DNA of 64,000 bases from Actinomadura sp. K4S16 (GTDB taxonomy: Bacteria; Actinomycetota; Actinomycetes; Streptosporangiales; Streptosporangiaceae): the NCBI RefSeq assembly GCF_008327685.1, contig NZ_BDDE01000019.1, positions 1 to 64,000 on the forward strand, written 5' to 3'. A program made the translations under genes and the position numbers. Below, one piece after another: positions 55,516 through 64,000 of this stretch. Under the pieces are notes generated by a model. It did not search any database and had not been told where the DNA came from. It was given only the letters and a program-made list of their open reading frames with translations. The number at the start of each line of letters is the position of its first letter. Within the stretch, counting starts at the first letter, position 1.

Positions 55516-57180
55516 GTGTACCAGCAGGTCCTCGATCCCGTCGCCGACTCGCTCGGCTGGAGCTCCCTGGTCGCCGCGCTGCCGCTGGCCGTGCTGTTCG
55601 TGCTGCTCGGCGGCGTCCGCATGCGCGCGTGGCTCGCGTCCCTGATCGCGCTGGCCGTCTCGCTCGCCGTCGCCGTCTGGACGTACGGCATGCCCGCCGA
55701 CCAGGCGCTCCTCGCCGGCTCCGAAGGCGCCGCGTTCGGCTTCTACCCGATCCTGTGGATCGTCATCAACGCGCTCTGGGTCTACAACATCACCGTCACC
55801 ACCGGCCACTTCGACGTGCTGCGCCGGTCGTTCGCGCAGGTCAGTGATGACAGCCGGCTCCAGGCGGTGCTGATCGCGTTCTCGTTCGGCGCGCTGCTGG
55901 AGGCGCTGGCCGGGTTCGGCACGCCGGTCGCGGTCACCTCCGTGATGCTGATCGCGCTCGGCTTCCAGCCGCTCAAGGCCGCCGTCCTCGCCCTCACCGC
56001 CAACACCGCGCCCGTCGCGTTCGGCGCGATGGCGACGCCGATCCTCACGCTCGGCAAGGTCACCGGCGAGTCCAGCGACACGCTCGGCGCCATGGTCGGG
56101 CGGCAGACCCCGATCCTCGCGCTGTTCGTCCCGCTCGTCCTCGTCGCCATCGTGGACGGGCGGCGCGGCCTGCGCGAGACCTGGCCCGTCGCCCTGCTGT
56201 GCGGCGCCGCGTTCGGCGCCGCCCAGTACGTCACCGCGAACTTCATCTCGGTGCCGCTCGCCGACGTCGTGGCGTCGCTGGTGTCGGCCGCCGCCGTCGT
56301 CCTCGCCGTCCGGCTGCGCCCGTCCGCGGCGCCGGCGAAGCCCGCCCCGGTCGCCGGCGGCGCGGCGGACGAGCCGACCCCCGAGTTCGCCGCCCGCGTC
56401 GAGGGGCAGGGCGGGGGACGGGGCGGGCACGGCGGGGACTCGCGCGCCGAGGTCGCCCGCGCCTACGCCCCCTACGCGATTATCATCGCGGTGTTCGTCG
56501 TCTGCCAGATCGGGCCGGTCAAGGACCTCCTGGACCGGGCGACGCGGACATTCTCCTGGCCGGGCCTGCACCTGACCAGCCCGTCCGGCAAGCCGCTGGC
56601 CCTGCCGACCTTCAACTTCAACTACCTGACCACGCCCGGCACGCAGATGCTCGTCGCCGGTCTGATCACCATGGCCGCGCTCGGCGTCGGCTTCGGCACG
56701 GCCCTGCGCGCCTACTGGACGACCCTCGTCCAGCTCCGGTGGGCGATCATCACCGTCATGGCGGTCCTGGCCCTGGCGTTCGTGATGAACGCCTCCGGGC
56801 AGACCGTGACGCTCGGCACGTGGATGGCCGGGGCGGGCGGCGCCTTCGCGCTGCTGTCGCCGATCCTCGGCTGGCTCGGTACCGCCGTCACCGGATCGGA
56901 CACCTCGTCCAACTCGCTGTTCGGCGCACTCCAGGTCACCGCGGCGAACAAGGCCGACCTGTCGACGGTCCTCATGGCGGCGACCAACAGTTCGGGGGGC
57001 GTCCTCGGCAAGATGGTGTCGCCGCAGAACCTCGCCATCGCCGCCGCGGCCGTCGGCCTGGACGGGCGCGAGGGCGACATCTTCCGCCGCGTCGTGCTGT
57101 GGAGCCTGCTGTTCCTCGCCGGGATGTGCCTGCTGTCCGGCCTGCAGTCCACCGCCGTGCTCGGCTGGATGGTCCCGTAA
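55516..57180 (+). CDS. lctP: L-lactate permease family transporter
   Basis: 554 residues from GTG 55516 (GAGG seven bases upstream; the GTG at 55507 lacks a ribosome site). LctP family with about 12-14 membrane helices: LPLAVLFVLLGGVRMRAWLA, EALAGFGTPVAVTSVMLIAL, APVAFGAMATPILTLGKVTG, GWLGTAVTGSDTSSNSLFGA and MVSPQNLAIAAAAVGLDG. Imports lactate or glycolate with protons. It follows the aldehyde oxidase operon after 95 bp and may be transcribed separately. Confidence 0.96.
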   Translation: MYQQVLDPVADSLGWSSLVAALPLAVLFVLLGGVRMRAWLASLIALAVSLAVAVWTYGMPADQALLAGSEGAAFGFYPILWIVINALWVYNITVTTGHFDVLRRSFAQVSDDSRLQAVLIAFSFGALLEALAGFGTPVAVTSVMLIALGFQPLKAAVLALTANTAPVAFGAMATPILTLGKVTGESSDTLGAMVGRQTPILALFVPLVLVAIVDGRRGLRETWPVALLCGAAFGAAQYVTANFISVPLADVVASLVSAAAVVLAVRLRPSAAPAKPAPVAGGAADEPTPEFAARVEGQGGGRGGHGGDSRAEVARAYAPYAIIIAVFVVCQIGPVKDLLDRATRTFSWPGLHLTSPSGKPLALPTFNFNYLTTPGTQMLVAGLITMAALGVGFGTALRAYWTTLVQLRWAIITVMAVLALAFVMNASGQTVTLGTWMAGAGGAFALLSPILGWLGTAVTGSDTSSNSLFGALQVTAANKADLSTVLMAATNSSGGVLGKMVSPQNLAIAAAAVGLDGREGDIFRRVVLWSLLFLAGMCLLSGLQSTAVLGWMVP

Positions 57181-57194
57181 GGGGCCGTGGGGGG

Positions 57195-57440
57195 CTATTG
57201 CTGATAGCCCTCCACCTCGGCGGCGGGACGGACCGCGGCGTCCTCCGGGTTCTGTCCCGCCGCGAGTCGGGCGCGCCGCTGCCGCAGCAGGTCCCAGCAC
57301 TGGTCGAGGGCCACCTCCAGATCCCGCAGCCGTCCCTGGGCCTCGGCGTTGGAGGTCTCGGCCCGCTCGTGCGACTGGCGAAGCGCGTGCTCCTCCTCGA
57401 TGAAGTCGTTGATACGTTCCAGGATCGCCTTCTCGTCCAT
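57195..57440 (-). CDS. DUF2630 protein
   Basis: 81 residues, short coiled-coil protein. The family start KAILERINDFIEEEHALRQ is clear, followed by LRDLEVALDQCWDLLRQRRA. ATG 57440 is chosen because homologues start there. Function unknown. Convergent with lctP. Confidence 0.92.
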   Translation of the reverse strand: MDEKAILERINDFIEEEHALRQSHERAETSNAEAQGRLRDLEVALDQCWDLLRQRRARLAAGQNPEDAAVRPAAEVEGYQQ

Positions 57441-57562
57441 GAAATGGCTTCCGATCGTGGTTTTCCGCTCTGGTGGGGGCCAGATGGTCCCGACAGGTGA
57501 GAGCCTTGCATATACGGGGCCGCGCACGGTAGCGGCGGCGCCCCGTTGAGGGTGAGGAGCGG

Positions 57563-57976
57563 ATGACGGTCTGGCGGATCACCGGCGGCGAGGGCGGCCC
57601 GGATCCCGGCGCGCGGGAGGGCCCCCACTACGACATCGTCGAGCACGACTCCGCGCTGCTGCGCATCACGGCCGCGTCGGGCCTGCCCCGGGTGCTGATC
57701 ACGGGTGAGGTCGACGTGTCCAACACCGCCGCCGTCACGCGCGCTCTGCGCGCCGTCCAGGAGCGCGTGCCCGGCGACGTCCACGCCGACCTGACGGGCG
57801 TGGAGTTCATGGACGTGGCCGGCCTGCGCGCCTTCACCGAGGCCGCCGGCGCCCTGCACGACCGCGGCGGCCTGCTCGTCCTGCACAGGGTCCCCCCGCA
57901 CATCGAGCGGCTCTTCAGCCTGATCGGGTGGAACGCCTCCCCGGGCCTGGAGATCCACTGCCCGCCGCGCCGCTGA
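57563..57976 (+). CDS. STAS-domain anti-sigma antagonist-like protein
   Basis: 137 residues with one STAS domain at about 35-130: PRVLITGEVDVSNTAAVTRA, DVHADLTGVEFMDVAGLRAF and LVLHRVPPHIERLFSLIGW. In SpoIIAA-type proteins a Ser in the DSSG motif is phosphorylated by an anti-sigma kinase; here the motif reads DVAG, with no Ser. It may therefore be constitutively in one state or regulated differently. No kinase partner is adjacent; the HATPase gene at 4262 is far away. Confidence 0.88.
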   Translation: MTVWRITGGEGGPDPGAREGPHYDIVEHDSALLRITAASGLPRVLITGEVDVSNTAAVTRALRAVQERVPGDVHADLTGVEFMDVAGLRAFTEAAGALHDRGGLLVLHRVPPHIERLFSLIGWNASPGLEIHCPPRR

Positions 57977-57977
57977 G

Positions 57978-58017
57978 CCGCCGGACCGCCGGACCGCCGG
58001 ACCGCCGGACCGCCGGA
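57978..58017 (+). repeat. 8-bp tandem repeat (5 copies)
   Basis: Five exact copies of CCGCCGGA in a row plus a partial sixth, 2 bp after the STAS stop codon. A simple-sequence tract likely to vary in number. Confidence 0.9.
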
Positions 58018-58193
58018 CCGCCCGCCCGCGCCACCGGGGCCTCTGAACCACCGGACGACCATGCCCGCGTCACCGCGCGGCAAAGGACAACCCGGGTAAA
58101 TGCGAACCTCTTCAGGAAACGGTTATATGCCGTTTGACCTGCTAGAACACGGTTAGGAGGGGTTTACAGCTCTCCGATTCAGAGGGGGATCTC

Positions 58194-59078
58194 ATGGCAA
58201 GGCGTAGAGAGCAACAATCCGCGCCGACGCCCGGCGAGCACACCGGATCGGCGATGCCCGCGGAGGGCGCGGCCACGCCCGGGTACGGCGGGGCCGCACC
58301 GGGCTACGGCGCGGCAGCACAGCCGCAGGGCGCGGCGATGGCGCCCGGCAGGGGCGCCGACCAGCCCGGCGAGCACGCGCTCTGGGAGGACCGCACCCGC
58401 GTCTTCCTGCAGCCCATCGCGGCCCCGTCGATCCTCGGCCTGTTCGGGCTCGCCGCCGCGACCATGATGGTGGGCGCCTGGCAGGCCGGCTGGTACGGCG
58501 GAGTCGGAACCCCGCTCATCCTGTGGCCGCTGGTGCTGACCTTCGGCGGCATCGCGCAGCTGCTGGCCGGCCTGTGGGGCTACCGTGCCCGCGACGGCAT
58601 CGCCACGGCGATGCACGGGATGTGGGGCGCGTTCTTCATCGGCTGGAGCCTGCTGTTCCTGCTGGTCGCCATCGGCGCGGCGCCTGTGGCCCTGGCGCCC
58701 GTCCTGGGCGCGACCTATGCGGGCTTCGCGTTCTGGTTCGTCCCGCTCGCCGTGATCAGCGGCCTGGGCGCGCTCGCCGCGCTCGGCGAGAATCTGGTGA
58801 TCGCCCTGGTGTGGGCCTGCATGGGAGTCGCCGCGGGCTTCACCGCCGCCGGATTCTGGGCGGGCTCGACATGGCCGCTGGACGTCGGCGGCTGGCTGTT
58901 CGTCGCGGCCGCGGTGATCGCCCTGTACGGAGCCGCCTCGCTGATGTTCGAGAACAGCTTCGGACGGACGATCCTGCCCACCGGCAAGATCCGCAAGGGC
59001 GCCAACCTGCCCGGCGGCCGGGCGGTCCGGCCCCTGGAGTACCGGCAGGGCGAACCGGGCGTGAAGATCGGGCAGTGA
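58194..59078 (+). CDS. GPR1/FUN34/YaaH-family acetate-type transporter
   Basis: 294 residues. The first 60 are hydrophilic, rich in Gly, Ala, Pro and Tyr (TPGYGGAAPGYGAAAQPQG), and probably disordered. Six membrane helices follow: GLFGLAAATMMVGAWQAGW, LWPLVLTFGGIAQLLAGLW, GMWGAFFIGWSLLFLLVA and later hydrophobic stretches. Family members (SatP) move acetate or succinate. The typical NPAPLGL motif appears as AAPSILGL here. Stands alone with about 215 bp of upstream sequence. Confidence 0.8.
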   Translation: MARRREQQSAPTPGEHTGSAMPAEGAATPGYGGAAPGYGAAAQPQGAAMAPGRGADQPGEHALWEDRTRVFLQPIAAPSILGLFGLAAATMMVGAWQAGWYGGVGTPLILWPLVLTFGGIAQLLAGLWGYRARDGIATAMHGMWGAFFIGWSLLFLLVAIGAAPVALAPVLGATYAGFAFWFVPLAVISGLGALAALGENLVIALVWACMGVAAGFTAAGFWAGSTWPLDVGGWLFVAAAVIALYGAASLMFENSFGRTILPTGKIRKGANLPGGRAVRPLEYRQGEPGVKIGQ

Positions 59079-59157
59079 TGTCCGGCGTTTCGCCTTGACA
59101 TTCCCGTTACCCTATGCTGAGCCAAAGAGCACGAACCGGCTCGGAGGGGGAGCGGGA

Positions 59158-59343
59158 ATGTCAACGGCGGTCCGGCGGACGTGGCGGCGCCTCGTCCAGT
59201 CATACAACCTGCTGTGCGCGCGCGAGGACGCGCGTGCGCGCGGCATCACCGTGCCCAGCGGCATCTGGGCGTGCGACCGCTGCCACGAGCCGCACCTCGA
59301 GCTTTCGACGCTCAAGCACCACCTCCGCACCGAGCACGCCTGA
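59158..59343 (+). CDS. tiny C2H2 zinc-finger-like protein
   Basis: 61 residues from ATG 59158 with GGAGGGGGAG upstream. The C-terminus holds one finger: WACDRCHEPH then LKHHLRTEHA (two Cys and two His in C2H2 order). The basic N-terminus (TAVRRTWRRLVQSYN) may contact nucleic acid. No further domain. Function unknown. Confidence 0.65.
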   Translation: MSTAVRRTWRRLVQSYNLLCAREDARARGITVPSGIWACDRCHEPHLELSTLKHHLRTEHA

Positions 59344-59406
59344 CGCACCCCCGGCTCACGGGCGTGCCCGGCACGCATTTCGTGATCATGGGATCACGGT
59401 TCAGGA

Positions 59407-60621
59407 TCATCGCCGCCGAGGCGGCTCGCCCAGCGAGCGGCGGGCCACCAGGGCGGCGTTCAGCAGTTGCAGGTCGCCGGGGCGGGCGGGGTCCAGGCCG
59501 GTGAGGACGCTGATGCGGCGGACGCGGTAGGCGACCGTGTTCGGATGGACGTGCAGGGCCGCCCCGGTCGCCCTGCGGTCCAGGTCGAACGCCAGATAGC
59601 GCTCCAGCGTGCTCAGCAGGTCGGGCCTGCGCTCCAGGGGCGCCAGCAGGGCGGCGAGCGCGGCGAGCGCGCCGCTCGGCCGGCTCAGCTGGTAGTCCAG
59701 CAGCACGTCGGCGAGCCGGTACAGGCCGGGTGGGCGGCCCGCGCGGCGGACCAGGTCCATGATCTCCGCGGTCTGGGCGACGGCGGCCGGGACGCCGACC
59801 GGACCGGTGATCTCCGCCGCGGCCGTGACGTCGATGTCGGCCGCCTTCGCCGCGCCCGAGACCAGGTCGTCGAGCGCCTCCCAGCCCGCGGAGAAGGGGA
59901 GCAGGGCCGTCCCGCCGGACGCGTCCAGGGCGGTGAGGGCGGGCTCGTCGGCGACGGCGTCCAGCGCGGTCCGGACGCGGCGGATCTTGCGGCGGGCGGC
60001 GATGCGGGCGCGCTGGCCGGAGCCGGACTCGTCCGGATGCGGGGCGAAGGCCAGCGTCAGGACCGCGTACCGGGGCGCCGGTCGGTGCCCCTGGGTCTCC
60101 CCTGCCAGCAGCGCGGTCATCAGGGCGTGCCGGCCGCCGTGCTCCTGGCTGTCGAGGATCTGCCGCACCTCCAGGTAGGCGGCGCTGACGGCCGAGGTCA
60201 GCAGCCGCTGGAAGTCCAGGAAGTAGCCGAGCGCCTCCTGGAAGGCGGGCAGGTCGGCGGGCTCCGCCCCGGCGGTCAGCTCCTCCCACGCCATGGCCGC
60301 GCCGATCTGGTACGCGGCGAGGATCGCGTCCAGCGGCACGCCCTCCTCGGCCCGCAGCGCCGCCGAGTCGCGCTGCCGGGCGAAGTCGGCGGCGCGGGCG
60401 GGCCGGCGCCGCTCCAGGACGTCCGCGAACTGCCGCAGGCTGTGCTGGACGATCCCGGCGATGTCCCCGGCGACCTCCTCCTGCGGAAGCTCGGCGTAGA
60501 CCGGTAGCTCGGCGAGCAGCCGCGCCACGACGCGGCGGGTCAGCAGCGGCGCGCGGACCCGCAGATGGGCCGCCATCGGCCGGCCGGCCACCCGCAGCGC
60601 CGGCGTCTTGTCCCGCGTCAC
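59407..60621 (-). CDS. PucR-type helix-turn-helix regulator (RsbT co-antagonist-like N-domain)
   Basis: 404 residues from GTG 60621 (GGGAG upstream). The N-terminal helical domain (about 30-170) is the RsbRD-like type found in many actinobacterial PucR regulators: LRQFADVLERRRPARAADF, GVPLDAILAAYQIGAAMAWE. A middle GGDEF-like region follows. The C-terminal PucR helix-turn-helix is ATGAALHVHPNTVAYRVRRI. Divergent from the SGNH hydrolase gene with dyads between, so it probably controls that gene and itself. Confidence 0.92.
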   Translation of the reverse strand: MTRDKTPALRVAGRPMAAHLRVRAPLLTRRVVARLLAELPVYAELPQEEVAGDIAGIVQHSLRQFADVLERRRPARAADFARQRDSAALRAEEGVPLDAILAAYQIGAAMAWEELTAGAEPADLPAFQEALGYFLDFQRLLTSAVSAAYLEVRQILDSQEHGGRHALMTALLAGETQGHRPAPRYAVLTLAFAPHPDESGSGQRARIAARRKIRRVRTALDAVADEPALTALDASGGTALLPFSAGWEALDDLVSGAAKAADIDVTAAAEITGPVGVPAAVAQTAEIMDLVRRAGRPPGLYRLADVLLDYQLSRPSGALAALAALLAPLERRPDLLSTLERYLAFDLDRRATGAALHVHPNTVAYRVRRISVLTGLDPARPGDLQLLNAALVARRSLGEPPRRR

Positions 60622-60646
60622 AACGGCTCCCGAAAGAGTCTGTTTT

Positions 60647-60680
60647 CACGCCAATTGAACGGCGTGTCCAGATTCTGGAC
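60647..60680. promoter_or_regulatory. adjacent dyads in PucR/SGNH divergent promoter
   Basis: CACGCC (60647-60652) with GGCGTG (60661-60666), and GTCCAG (60666-60671) with CTGGAC (60675-60680). Candidate sites for the adjacent PucR-type regulator. Confidence 0.6.
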
Positions 60681-60719
60681 GATCACGGCGACATCGTCCA
60701 TGGCGCCGGGAGTCAGCTC

Positions 60720-61661
60720 ATGAAGCGTCTGTTCAACGGCCGTCCGTTCACTGGCGTGGTCCCCAGAGGCAGGGCCGGCAAGGGCCTGGTCGTCGAAGGC
60801 AGGGCCCGCAAGGGCCGGGTCGTCAGGAGCGCGGCGGGCGCGCTCGTTCTGGCGGGGGCGGCTCTCGGCGGGACGGCCGTGCCCGCGTCGGCGGCCGCGG
60901 TGGAGTACGTCGCGCTCGGCGACTCGATGGCCTCCGGCCCGCTCATCCCCGACATCACCGGTCCGATCGGCTGCGGGCGCTCCACCCACAACTACGCGCA
61001 CGAACTGGCGTCCAAGATCGGCGCGAGCCTCCGGGACGTCACGTGCAGCGGCGCCAAGACCACCCACATGACGCAGTCGCAGAGCACGAGCGTCGGCGGC
61101 GTCGACACCGGGACCGTCCCGCCGCAGTTCGACGCGCTCACCGCGTCCACCGCACTGGTGACCCTCACCATCGGCGGCAACGACGTCGGCCTCGTCGGCA
61201 TCGCCCAGGACTGCGCCACCCTCGACCCCACCGCCACCCCGTGCAAGGGCAAGTTCGAGGACGAGGTGGCCCAGCGCACCAGCGACCTCGGCCCGAAGCT
61301 CTCCGCCGTCCTGGACGGCATCCGCGCCCGCTCCCCGCAGGCCCGGATCGTCGTCACCGGCTACGGCCTGTACATCAAGCGGAACGGCTGCTGGCCCGTC
61401 CAGCCGGTGCTGCCCACGGACGCCAACTTCCTCCAGGGCTCCGTGAACGCCATGAACGATGTGATCCGCCAGCAGACGACCGCCCACGGCGGCACCTACA
61501 TCGACCTGGTCACGCCCAGCGCCGGCCATGACGCCTGCCAGTCGGCGTCCGCCCGCTGGGTCGAGGGCTACGTCCCCGTCCACTCCGCCGCGCCCCTCCA
61601 CCCGAACGCGCAGGGAGAGGCCGCCTACGCCGCCGTCATCGGCGCCGCCCTCAACGCCTGA
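60720..61661 (+). CDS. secreted SGNH/GDSL lipase-esterase
   Basis: 313 residues. A long basic n-region of about 37 residues holding a short repeat (RGRAGKGLVVEGRARKGRVV) precedes the hydrophobic core SAAGALVLAGAALGG and a cleavage site near ASA-AAVE, so it is secreted. SGNH blocks: ALGDSMASG (catalytic Ser), LTIGGNDVGLVG (Asn) and the C-terminal PLHPNAQGEAAYAAV (His). Six or more Cys suggest disulfides, as in Streptomyces extracellular lipases. Divergent from the PucR regulator. Confidence 0.94.
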   Translation: MKRLFNGRPFTGVVPRGRAGKGLVVEGRARKGRVVRSAAGALVLAGAALGGTAVPASAAAVEYVALGDSMASGPLIPDITGPIGCGRSTHNYAHELASKIGASLRDVTCSGAKTTHMTQSQSTSVGGVDTGTVPPQFDALTASTALVTLTIGGNDVGLVGIAQDCATLDPTATPCKGKFEDEVAQRTSDLGPKLSAVLDGIRARSPQARIVVTGYGLYIKRNGCWPVQPVLPTDANFLQGSVNAMNDVIRQQTTAHGGTYIDLVTPSAGHDACQSASARWVEGYVPVHSAAPLHPNAQGEAAYAAVIGAALNA

Positions 61662-61764
61662 CGCGGGCAACTCGAGGATTCCTTCGAGGGCGCCCCGGCG
61701 GGCCGGTGCTCCAGGCCAGGTCGGCGGGGCGCCCCGGCCGGCACTCCGGCCGAGACCGCGTTCG

Positions 61765-62223
61765 CTAGCCGACCCTCCCGCCGGTGCGCAGCCGCATCAG
61801 CACCACCCCGTACATCCGGTCCGCCGGGCACAGGCCCCACTGCTTGGAGTCCTCCGAGCGGGGGTGGTCTCCGCGCAGCACGAGCATGCCCGGCGGCACG
61901 CGGCCGGGCAGGTCCCCCGCCACCCAGGCCGGTACCGGGTCCCCGGGCGCCGCGACGACCCGCTTGACGTACCACCCGGCGCCGCCGGAGGGGGCCGCGG
62001 GGCCGCACCACCCCGCGTGCCGGTCGGGCCGCTGGACGACCACGATCCGGCCGGGCCGGGCCCGGCGGCGGTGGCGCAGCACCAGCAGCACGTCACCGGG
62101 GTGGAGGGTCGGGGTCATGCTGCCGCCCCGCACGGTGACGGTGGACAGCAGGTGCCGGGCCGCCAGCGCCGCGGCCCCGGCCACCAGAGCCGGGAGCACG
62201 GCCCGGCCGAGAGCCCGGCTCAT
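61765..62223 (-). CDS. S26-family signal peptidase
   Basis: 152 residues. One N-terminal membrane anchor (VLPALVAGAAALAARHLL). Catalytic Ser35 in VRGGSMTPTLHPGDVLLV and Lys87 in WYVKRVVAAPGD; C-terminal box VLRGDHPRSEDSKQWG. Length fits the short S26 peptidases. Start overlaps the ABC gene stop (ATGA), so it is co-translated with the exporter. Such pairs often process and export small peptides. Confidence 0.93.
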   Translation of the reverse strand: MSRALGRAVLPALVAGAAALAARHLLSTVTVRGGSMTPTLHPGDVLLVLRHRRRARPGRIVVVQRPDRHAGWCGPAAPSGGAGWYVKRVVAAPGDPVPAWVAGDLPGRVPPGMLVLRGDHPRSEDSKQWGLCPADRMYGVVLMRLRTGGRVG

Positions 62224-64000
62224 CCGGCGGTCACCGCGGGCGGCACGGCGTCTCCCGGCACCTCGGGCGGCACGGCGTCTCCCGGCACCTCGGGCGGGGC
62301 CGCGCCCTCCCGCACGGCGGGCACGTCCTCCTGGTAGCCCTCCGCCTGGCTGCGGAAGAGCCGGGCGTAGACCCCGCCGGGGGCCGCGATGAGGGACGCG
62401 TGGTCCCCGCTCTCCAGGATGCGGCCGTCCTGCACGACGACGATCCGGTCGGCCTGGCGGACGGCGCTGAGCCGGTGCGAGACCAGGATGCTCGTGGCGC
62501 CCGCGCGCATCTCCCGCAGCCGGTCGTGGACCTGCCGCTCGGCCACCGCGTCGAGACCGGAGCTGGGCTCGTCCAGGATCATGAGGTCGCGGCCCTGGCG
62601 CATCAGCCCGCGGGCCAGCGCCAGGCGCTGCCACTGCCCGCCGGAGAGGCGGACCCCGCTCGTCCGCGCGGCCTCCTCCTCGTCGCCGTCCTCGTCCCCC
62701 GCGTGGAACAGCCTGCTCAGCATCGTCCGGTAGCCGGCCGGCAGCCGCTCGACGGTCTCGTGGACGCCGGCGCGCTCGGCGGCGACCCGGATCCGGTCGG
62801 GATCGCCGATCGCCTCCAGGTCCCCGAGCCCGATGTTCTCGGCGGCGGTGAGGTCGTAGTCCATGTAGTCCTGGAACACCGCCCCGATCCGCTGCCGCAA
62901 CTGCTCCACGGGGACGTCGCGGACGTCCACCCCGTCCCACAGCACGGCGCCGCGCTCCGGATCGTAGAGGCGGCACAGCAGCTTGACGAGGGTGCTCTTG
63001 CCGGCGCCGTTGAGGCCGACCACGGCCAGGCTGGTGCCGTGCGGGACGGTCAGGTTCAGCCCGCGCAGCACCCACGGGGAGTCCTCGCTGTAGCGGAACC
63101 ACACATCGCGCAGCTCGATGGAACGCGTCAGCGGGGCGAGCTTGCGGGGCCGCGGGGGCTCGGCCAGGTCGTCGCCGATCCCGACCACCGTCATGTAGTG
63201 GTTGAAGACCAGGGCCGACTGGTGCCCCTGGGCGATGCCCTCCACCAGGGCCAGGAGACCGGACTGGACGCCGGCCAGGGACGCGATGAAGACCGACACG
63301 TCGCCGATGCTGATCGTCCTGACGGCCGCGGCGTGCACGGCCCAGAGCAGGCCCCCGGCCGCCAGCAGCGCACCGAGGGCGGCGAGGAGGACCTGGACGC
63401 GCACGACGCTGCGCTCCAGCCGGTCCTCGGCACCGTTGGCCGCGCGCAGTTCGGTGAGCATCCGGCCGTGCAGGAAGCCTCCCAGCCCGAACAGGCGGAC
63501 CTCCTTGGCGGCCTGCAGGTCCGTCAGCAGCATCTGGTAGAAGAGCTTGCGCCGCAGACCGGGGCTCACGTGCCAGAGCAGCCCGGCCCGCCGCCGGCTC
63601 AGCCCCAGGTGGGCGAGCAGCGCGGGCGCGGCCGCCACCAGCGCGGCGCCCGCCATGATCGGGTTGATCGCCACGAGGGTGCCCAGGAACCCGGTGATGC
63701 CGAGGGTGCCCCGCAGGGTGGACAGGCCCATCTGCACCAGCTGGTCGGGGGCGTGCTCGGCGGACTGCTGGGCCAGCCGCAGCCGGTCGTGGAAGCGCGG
63801 TTCCTCGAGGCGCGACAACCCGTTCATCCGGTTGACCGCGTCGAACAGGCGGTCCTGGGAGAGCAGGCCGATGGCGCGCCGGGCGCGTCCCTGCGCGTAG
63901 GCGGTGACGGCCGAGGCGGCGGCCGTCGCGACACCGACGGCCCCGATGCCGGCCGCCGTCCACAGCAGCGCCCCCATGCGGGGATGCGCGGCGGTGAGCT
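62220..64000 (-). CDS. ABC transporter, fused permease and ATPase (partial at right edge)
   Basis: The frame is open to the window edge; an ATG at 63977 would give 585 residues, but it has no ribosome site and would remove the first membrane helix, so the true start is probably outside. TMD with several hydrophobic helices, then an NBD: Walker A VVGLNGAGKSTLVKLLCRLY, Q-loop GAVFQDYMDYDL, signature RLSGGQWQRLALARGL, Walker B LMILDEPSSGLDA, H-loop ILVSHRLSAV. A short acidic insertion lies in the ATPase (DEDGDEEEA), and the C-terminus holds VPPEVPGDA-like repeats (EVPGDAVPPEVPGDAVPP). Lantibiotic/peptide exporter subfamily is likely. Confidence 0.92.
   Translation of the reverse strand, partial: LTAAHPRMGALLWTAAGIGAVGVATAAASAVTAYAQGRARRAIGLLSQDRLFDAVNRMNGLSRLEEPRFHDRLRLAQQSAEHAPDQLVQMGLSTLRGTLGITGFLGTLVAINPIMAGAALVAAAPALLAHLGLSRRRAGLLWHVSPGLRRKLFYQMLLTDLQAAKEVRLFGLGGFLHGRMLTELRAANGAEDRLERSVVRVQVLLAALGALLAAGGLLWAVHAAAVRTISIGDVSVFIASLAGVQSGLLALVEGIAQGHQSALVFNHYMTVVGIGDDLAEPPRPRKLAPLTRSIELRDVWFRYSEDSPWVLRGLNLTVPHGTSLAVVGLNGAGKSTLVKLLCRLYDPERGAVLWDGVDVRDVPVEQLRQRIGAVFQDYMDYDLTAAENIGLGDLEAIGDPDRIRVAAERAGVHETVERLPAGYRTMLSRLFHAGDEDGDEEEAARTSGVRLSGGQWQRLALARGLMRQGRDLMILDEPSSGLDAVAERQVHDRLREMRAGATSILVSHRLSAVRQADRIVVVQDGRILESGDHASLIAAPGGVYARLFRSQAEGYQEDVPAVREGAAPPEVPGDAVPPEVPGDAVPPAVTAG

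Noticed and set aside
59095..59118. TTGACA and TATGCT as a promoter for the zinc-finger gene
   Set aside because: The spacing between the boxes is only about 12 bp, too short for a standard promoter.

Overview
This is a high-GC actinobacterial chromosome segment. The GC-rich third codon positions, GTG/TTG starts, a conservon, a geosmin synthase, DUF2630 and DUF6461 proteins and XRE-DUF5753 regulators all point to a developmentally complex actinomycete. A Thermomonosporaceae/Actinomadura-type host is plausible but is inference. I recognised no rRNA, tRNA, CRISPR array, insertion sequence or integrase. Both edges cut genes: a SEFIR-CHAT-NB-ARC protein on the left and an ABC exporter on the right.

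Layout. 0-3.1 kb: a large STAND protein joining a SEFIR domain, a caspase-like CHAT protease and an NB-ARC ATPase (candidate immune or cell-death effector). 3.3-10.4 kb: a dimethylargininase, a HATPase/XRE regulatory pair, a lower-GC patch with an orphan XRE-DUF5753 regulator, a secreted protein and a PadR pair. 10.4-18.7 kb: PucR regulator with divergent D-amino-acid oxidoreductase, hemerythrin protein, dihydrolipoyl dehydrogenase, MHS-type transporter and an ArsR pair. 18.9-23.1 kb: the standout locus, two tandem family 2B encapsulin shell genes (with inserted cyclic-nucleotide-binding-like domains) overlapping by 4 bp, then a polyprenyl diphosphate synthase as likely cargo and a Cys-rich protein. 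24.5-30.3 kb: a conservon-like operon that lacks its roadblock gene, galT and a frameshifted beta-propeller gene.

30.3-43.3 kb is a catabolic island. It holds a secreted GSDH-type dehydrogenase fused to a jelly-roll domain, a LamG-like protein, an ABC importer (NMT1/ThiY-like), a Gfo/Idh/MocA oxidoreductase, a DUF993 protein, a xylose-isomerase-like TIM barrel, a CodB-like permease, a LacI regulator and an enolase-superfamily enzyme. A shared palindrome, GAAAGCGCTTTC, lies upstream of both minus-strand transcription units and next to lacI, and so defines a probable local regulon. The lacI gene carries a TTA codon, so the island may be under bldA control.

43.3-64 kb: DUF3237 and SnoaL-like proteins with a divergent TetR, a 42-residue orphan peptide, a NADAR protein, DUF6461, an ECF sigma factor with a putative membrane anti-sigma factor, a two-domain geosmin synthase, a three-subunit PaoABC-like molybdenum hydroxylase, lactate and acetate-type permeases, a STAS protein, a second PucR-type regulator, an SGNH hydrolase, and an S26 peptidase with an ABC exporter running off the right edge. 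Convergent genes are often separated by strong hairpin terminators.
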